A stretch of DNA of 64,000 bases from DATBGO01 sp050011895 (GTDB taxonomy: Bacteria; Actinomycetota; Actinomycetes; Streptosporangiales; Streptosporangiaceae), in contig JBEKIF010000002.1 of NCBI GenBank assembly GCA_050011895.1, forward strand, positions 132,732 through 196,731, given 5' to 3'. A program made the position numbers and the translations under genes. Positions within the stretch are counted from its first letter, which is position 1. Each line of letters begins with the position of its first letter. The notes beneath the pieces were generated by a model. It saw nothing but the letters and a program-made list of their open reading frames with translations, ran no database searches and had not been told where the DNA came from. Shown here in pieces: positions 60,441 to 64,000 of this stretch.

Positions 60441-63203
60441 ATGAGCACCCCGGCTAGCCCGGCCAGCCCCGCAGAACGTTACGCCGCGGTACGCGGGCGC
60501 ATATCGCGGGACGGACCGGAGCTCACCGCCTTCCAGCAGCTCTACGACTTCAGGTTCGACGACTTCCAGCTGCAGGCATGCAGGGCTTTGAACGCGGGTC
60601 ACGGGGTCCTTCTCGCAGCGCCCACGGGATCGGGCAAGACGGTGGTCGGAGAGTTCGCCGTGCACCTGGCCCTCGCCGAGGGCCGGAAATGCTTCTACAC
60701 GACGCCGATCAAGGCGCTGTCCAACCAGAAGTACTCCGACCTGGTTCGCAGGTATTCCGCCGCCAAGGTCGGCCTGCTCACCGGTGACAACAGCGTCAAC
60801 GGCGAGGCGCCGATCGTCGTGATGACCACCGAGGTGCTGCGGAACATGCTGTACGCGGGGTCGCCGACGCTGGCGGGCCTCGGTTATGTGGTCCTCGATG
60901 AGGTGCATTTCCTCGCGGACCGGTTTCGCGGCGCGGTCTGGGAGGAGGTGATCATCCACCTGCCCGAGTCCGTGCGGCTGGTCGCTCTGTCGGCCACGGT
61001 GAGCAACGCGGAGGAATTCGGCGACTGGCTTTCCCAGGTGCGCGGCGGGACCAGCGTGATCGTCGATGACAACCGCCCGGTGCCGCTCTGGCAGCACATG
61101 ATGGTCGGCTCCAGACTGTATGACCTGTTCACCAGCGGCCGCAGTGCTAACGGGAACGGCACCAGGCCAGCTGACGATGTACGGCCGGTGGTCAACCCAG
61201 AGCTGGCGCGCGTCGCACAGCGGGACACCTGGGCGCAGCGCAAGGCCCCAAGCAGGCCGGGCCGCGGCAGCCGCCGGCCGCCCAGGTTCCGGGTGGCCAG
61301 CCGCCCGCAGGTGATCGGCCGGCTGGACGCGGCGGGGCTGCTTCCGGCGATCACGTTCATTTTCAGCCGGGCTGGCTGCGACGCCGCGGTGCTCCAGTGC
61401 CTGGCCGCCGGGCTGGTGCTGACCACCCCGGAGGAAGCTGACGAGATCACCGCGCTGGTCGAGGAGCGCATGTCGGGCATTCCCGACGAGGATCTCGGCG
61501 TGCTCGGCTACCGTGAGTGGCTTTCCGGGCTGCGGCGCGGGCTCGCCGCGCATCACGCCGGCATGCTGCCGACGTTCAAGGAGGTCGTGGAGGAGCTGTT
61601 CGCGGCCGGGCTGGTGCGCGCAGTGTTCGCCACCGAGACCCTCGCGCTCGGTATCAACATGCCTGCACGAACCGTCGTCATCGAGCGGCTTGACAAGTGG
61701 AACGGCGAGACGCACGCGGACCTGACCCCCGGCGAGTACACCCAGCTCACCGGCCGGGCCGGACGGCGCGGCATCGACGTCGAAGGACACGCGGTCGTGC
61801 TGTGGCAGCCGGGGATGGATCCCGCCGCGGTGGCCGGGCTGGCAGGTACCCGGACCTATCCGCTGTCCTCCAGCTTCCGGCCGTCCTACAACATGGCGGT
61901 CAACCTGGTCGGCTGGGCCGGGCGGAAGCGGGCCGCCGCGCTGCTTGAGTCCTCCTTCGCCCAGTTCCAGGCCGATCGTGCGGTGGTCGGCGTGGCCCGG
62001 CAGGCCAGGCGCGCCAGGACAGCGATGGAAGATCTCGCGCCCCACTGCGAGCTCGGGGACTTTGCCGAGTACGCGGCCCTGCGCCGGGAGCTGTCGCAGC
62101 TCGAGGCCGATCAGTCCCGGCAGCGCTCGGCGGCTAGGCGGGCCGAGGCGCTGCGGTCGCTTGAGCAGCTCAGGCGCGGTGACATTATCCGTGTCCCGAG
62201 CGGCAGGCGCGCAGGTGTCGCGCTGGTGCTCGACCACGGGATGACCGCCGGGGATCTTCCGCTGCCGCTGGTGCTGACCGCCGATCAGCACGTCAAGCGG
62301 CTCTCGGTTAATGACTTCCCGGTGCCCGTGACGCCGATCGACCGGATCCGGGTACCCAGCTGGTTCAGCGTCCGCTCGGCCAAGCACCGTAGGGACCTCG
62401 CTGCCACGATGCGCAACAAGCTAGCCGACCGCGATCTGGGCAGGCCAGCGCGGGCCGGCCAGGGCGCGGCCGACGACGACAGCGATATCGCCCGGCTTCG
62501 CCGCAGGCTGCGCCAGCATCCCTGCCACGGGTGCCCAGATCGCGAACAGCACGCCAGGCAGGCCGAGAAACAGGTGCGGCTTGAGCGCGAGGCGGAGGCG
62601 CTCGAGCGCCGGGTGGCCGGGCGCTCACATGTCATCGCGCGGACGTTCGACCGCGTGTGCGCCCTGCTTGAGCAGCTGGGATACCTGCACGGTGATACGG
62701 TCACGGCGGAAGGCAGGCGGCTCGCGGGCCTCTACACCGAACTCGACCTGCTGACCGCCGAATCCCTGCGCAGGGGACTGTGGGACGAGCTGGCGCCCGC
62801 CGAGCTCGCGGCCTCCGTGTCGGCGCTGACGTTCGAATCGCGTAAGCCTGACGAAGGCGCCCCGGCTCGGCTGCCGCCCGGCCGCAGCCGGGAGGTGATC
62901 GCGGCGATGGTCCGGGTCTGGGCCGAACTCGATGCTGCCGAGAAGGAGCATCAGCTGTCGTTCCTGCGCGAGCCCGACCTTGGCTTCGCGTGGGCGGCGC
63001 ATGCCTGGGCGCGCGGCCAGCAGCTGGAAAAGCTGCTGTCGCCTGACCTCACGCCTGGTGACTTTGTCCGGGCCATCAAGCAGCTGATCGACCTGCTAGA
63101 CCAGATCGCCGCCGCGGCAGGATCAGCGCCGGTCGCACGCACCGCGCGGACCGCGATCAATGCCCTGCGCCGTGGCGTAGTTGCCTACTCGTCCGTGGGT
63201 TAG
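60441..63203 (+). CDS. helY: Ski2-like DEAD/DEAH RNA helicase HelY
   Basis: A 920-residue helicase of the Mtr4/Ski2 type. Walker A APTGSGKT is at residues 60-67, the DEVH box at 153-156, and motif III is SATVSNAEEF. The C-terminal RecA domain shows HHAGMLPTFKEVVEELF and the motif VI QLTGRAGRRGID. A C-terminal region with CHGCPDREQHARQAEK follows. The ATG at 60441 is preferred over 60402. It is likely an RNA-processing enzyme. Confidence 0.93.
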   Translation: MSTPASPASPAERYAAVRGRISRDGPELTAFQQLYDFRFDDFQLQACRALNAGHGVLLAAPTGSGKTVVGEFAVHLALAEGRKCFYTTPIKALSNQKYSDLVRRYSAAKVGLLTGDNSVNGEAPIVVMTTEVLRNMLYAGSPTLAGLGYVVLDEVHFLADRFRGAVWEEVIIHLPESVRLVALSATVSNAEEFGDWLSQVRGGTSVIVDDNRPVPLWQHMMVGSRLYDLFTSGRSANGNGTRPADDVRPVVNPELARVAQRDTWAQRKAPSRPGRGSRRPPRFRVASRPQVIGRLDAAGLLPAITFIFSRAGCDAAVLQCLAAGLVLTTPEEADEITALVEERMSGIPDEDLGVLGYREWLSGLRRGLAAHHAGMLPTFKEVVEELFAAGLVRAVFATETLALGINMPARTVVIERLDKWNGETHADLTPGEYTQLTGRAGRRGIDVEGHAVVLWQPGMDPAAVAGLAGTRTYPLSSSFRPSYNMAVNLVGWAGRKRAAALLESSFAQFQADRAVVGVARQARRARTAMEDLAPHCELGDFAEYAALRRELSQLEADQSRQRSAARRAEALRSLEQLRRGDIIRVPSGRRAGVALVLDHGMTAGDLPLPLVLTADQHVKRLSVNDFPVPVTPIDRIRVPSWFSVRSAKHRRDLAATMRNKLADRDLGRPARAGQGAADDDSDIARLRRRLRQHPCHGCPDREQHARQAEKQVRLEREAEALERRVAGRSHVIARTFDRVCALLEQLGYLHGDTVTAEGRRLAGLYTELDLLTAESLRRGLWDELAPAELAASVSALTFESRKPDEGAPARLPPGRSREVIAAMVRVWAELDAAEKEHQLSFLREPDLGFAWAAHAWARGQQLEKLLSPDLTPGDFVRAIKQLIDLLDQIAAAAGSAPVARTARTAINALRRGVVAYSSVG

Positions 63204-63390
63204 CGGAGCGGTAGCGGCGTCGTTGAGAAGTTGACGTTGGTGCCCGCGTGCGCCCCGCCAGGCGCCGTAGCCGCCGGTTAGCTCGTCCGCTGGGCTACCA
63301 GGTCGGCGTGCCGTTCATTGTGGCGCTTCGGGGAGGCCTGGCCCGTGGTCCGGGGGCTTGACCAACAATGGACGGCCCGGATCCCCGTCG

Positions 63391-63834
63391 TCACAACTGC
63401 TTGCGCTGGCCAGGGCGGGCATTCAGGCTCTCGGCGAGGGCGCGCAACTTCGCCGCCGTCGCATTGGCCATGGGCGTTCCGTGGCCGGGCGCCAGCACCT
63501 GTGGATCAAGCCTGGCGAGCGCGGCAACAGACTGCTTGGCCGCCGGCCAGTTCCAGGTCGAGATCCACGGAGGGCCAGAAACCCGCTGCTTCCACCGCAG
63601 CAGATCCCACAAGGAATTGAAATTGAGGGTCAGCACCGCATCGCCCGTGATCAAGACCCGGTCACTGGGCCTGAAAAAGCAGACATGTCCCGGGGTATGG
63701 CCCGGGGCGGGGATGCACTCCCAGTCCGGAAGCCCCGGAACGCAGCGGAGCGCAGGCTGACCGTCGGGCCCGGATGCCAGCGTGGATGAGAGGCCACCTG
63801 GACCAGTTGATGGCGTTTCTTGGACGGCGGCCAC
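63391..63834 (-). pseudogene. C-terminal fragment of a metallo-beta-lactamase-fold hydrolase
   Basis: About 148 residues in frame. They contain LPDWECIPAPGHTPGHVCFF (third metal-binding His), VLITGDAV and VLAPGHGTP. The N-terminal HxHxDH metal-binding motif and about half of the usual length are missing, and no start with family sequence is visible upstream. Probably a decayed MBL-fold gene from a former mobile or metabolic locus. Confidence 0.7.
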
Positions 63835-63853
63835 TTTCGACCGAGTGACCGGT

Positions 63854-63884
63854 CGGACGGCATGCCGTCCGCCTCATGAGGCGG
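63854..63884. repeat. Two overlapping perfect palindromes
   Basis: CGGACGGCATGCCGTCCG (63854-63871) and CCGCCTCATGAGGCGG (63869-63884) overlap by 3 bp, between the MBL fragment and the end of the DUF222/HNH-type gene. Both are perfect. They may be a terminator for the latter gene. Confidence 0.7.
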
Positions 63885-64000
63885 CGGTGGCTGGGGGGCC
63901 GTGGCTGTGCAGGGTGCGCCTGCGGTCGGGGCTGGTGGCGGTGACGGTGCCGTCGGGGTGCAGGGCGATGCCCCAGCCCCACCGGTGGATGGCGATCAGG
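63874..64000 (-). CDS. C-terminal end of a DUF222/HNH-type protein (partial)
   Basis: The minus frame is open from the window edge to a TGA at 63874-63876. It reads IHRWGWGIALHPDGTVTATS followed by DRRRTLHSHGPPA, the tail of actinobacterial 13E12/DUF222 proteins that carry an HNH nuclease. The HNH motif itself is outside the window. These genes are frequently multicopy and mobile in actinobacteria. Confidence 0.65.
   Translation of the reverse strand, partial: LIAIHRWGWGIALHPDGTVTATSPDRRRTLHSHGPPATAAS

Noticed and set aside
60234..62387. A 717-codon open frame antisense to helY
   Set aside because: It is the complement of a well-conserved helicase with all motifs in the plus frame. Long antisense frames are common at this GC content, and the translation is Arg/Gly/His-rich without any domain.

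Overview
The window is high-GC actinobacterial DNA from a chromosome with dense gene packing, many GTG starts, and a complete Pup-proteasome locus (mpa, dop, pup, prcB, prcA, pafA, pafB, pafC). It also carries a wholly bacterial selenocysteine pathway. The order trmI, mpa, dop, pup, prcB, prcA, pafA, pafB, pafC, tatA, tatC, helY matches Mycobacterium and Streptomyces. Together with the SCO1664, DUF3090, PAC2 and DUF3866 families this points to a Streptomyces- or Streptosporangiales-like soil actinomycete; the species cannot be read from the sequence.

Layout. 1-2081: tail of an SsuABC-type importer. 2157-21152: a selenium and molybdenum region with fdhD, a GT87 membrane glycosyltransferase, selD, an acyl-CoA ligase, tRNA-Sec, selA, selB, a flavin oxidase, moaA, mobA and a DUF6457 gene. 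These genes would make selenocysteyl-tRNA, decode UGA, build molybdenum cofactor and sulfurate formate dehydrogenase; no formate dehydrogenase lies in the window. Between tRNA-Sec and selA sits a 6.8-kb accessory block (7776-14597) with a truncated gene at the tRNA end, a DUF1906/peptidoglycan-binding protein, two decayed genes, a glutamic peptidase, a collagen-like protein, a HEPN-like protein and a repeat-tailed membrane protein.

21286-25059: a membrane protein and a PadR-DrrAB export cassette with a palindromic operator. 25337-32912: DUF3099, dodecin, TldE/TldD, FabG-FabI, and an operon of histidine phosphatase, DUF3090 and SCO1664-type kinase-like protein. 32931-34848: a PAC2 protein whose start codon appears disrupted, a small ORF and a HAD phosphatase. 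35120-41246: a five-gene peptide/nickel-type ABC operon.

41274-63203: RecB-like nuclease, site-2 protease, TrmI, then the Pup-proteasome system. Pup ends in Glu, so it is ready for ligation without deamidation. A succinate-semialdehyde dehydrogenase gene overlaps prcA and sits directly upstream of pafA. A 64-bp perfect direct repeat carrying a hairpin separates mpa from dop. After pafA come an FKBP lipoprotein, a relic of a molybdenum hydroxylase, DoxX-like, NUDIX and DUF3866 genes, then pafB-pafC, tatA-tatC and helY. The right end holds fragments of a metallo-beta-lactamase-fold gene and of a DUF222/HNH-type gene.
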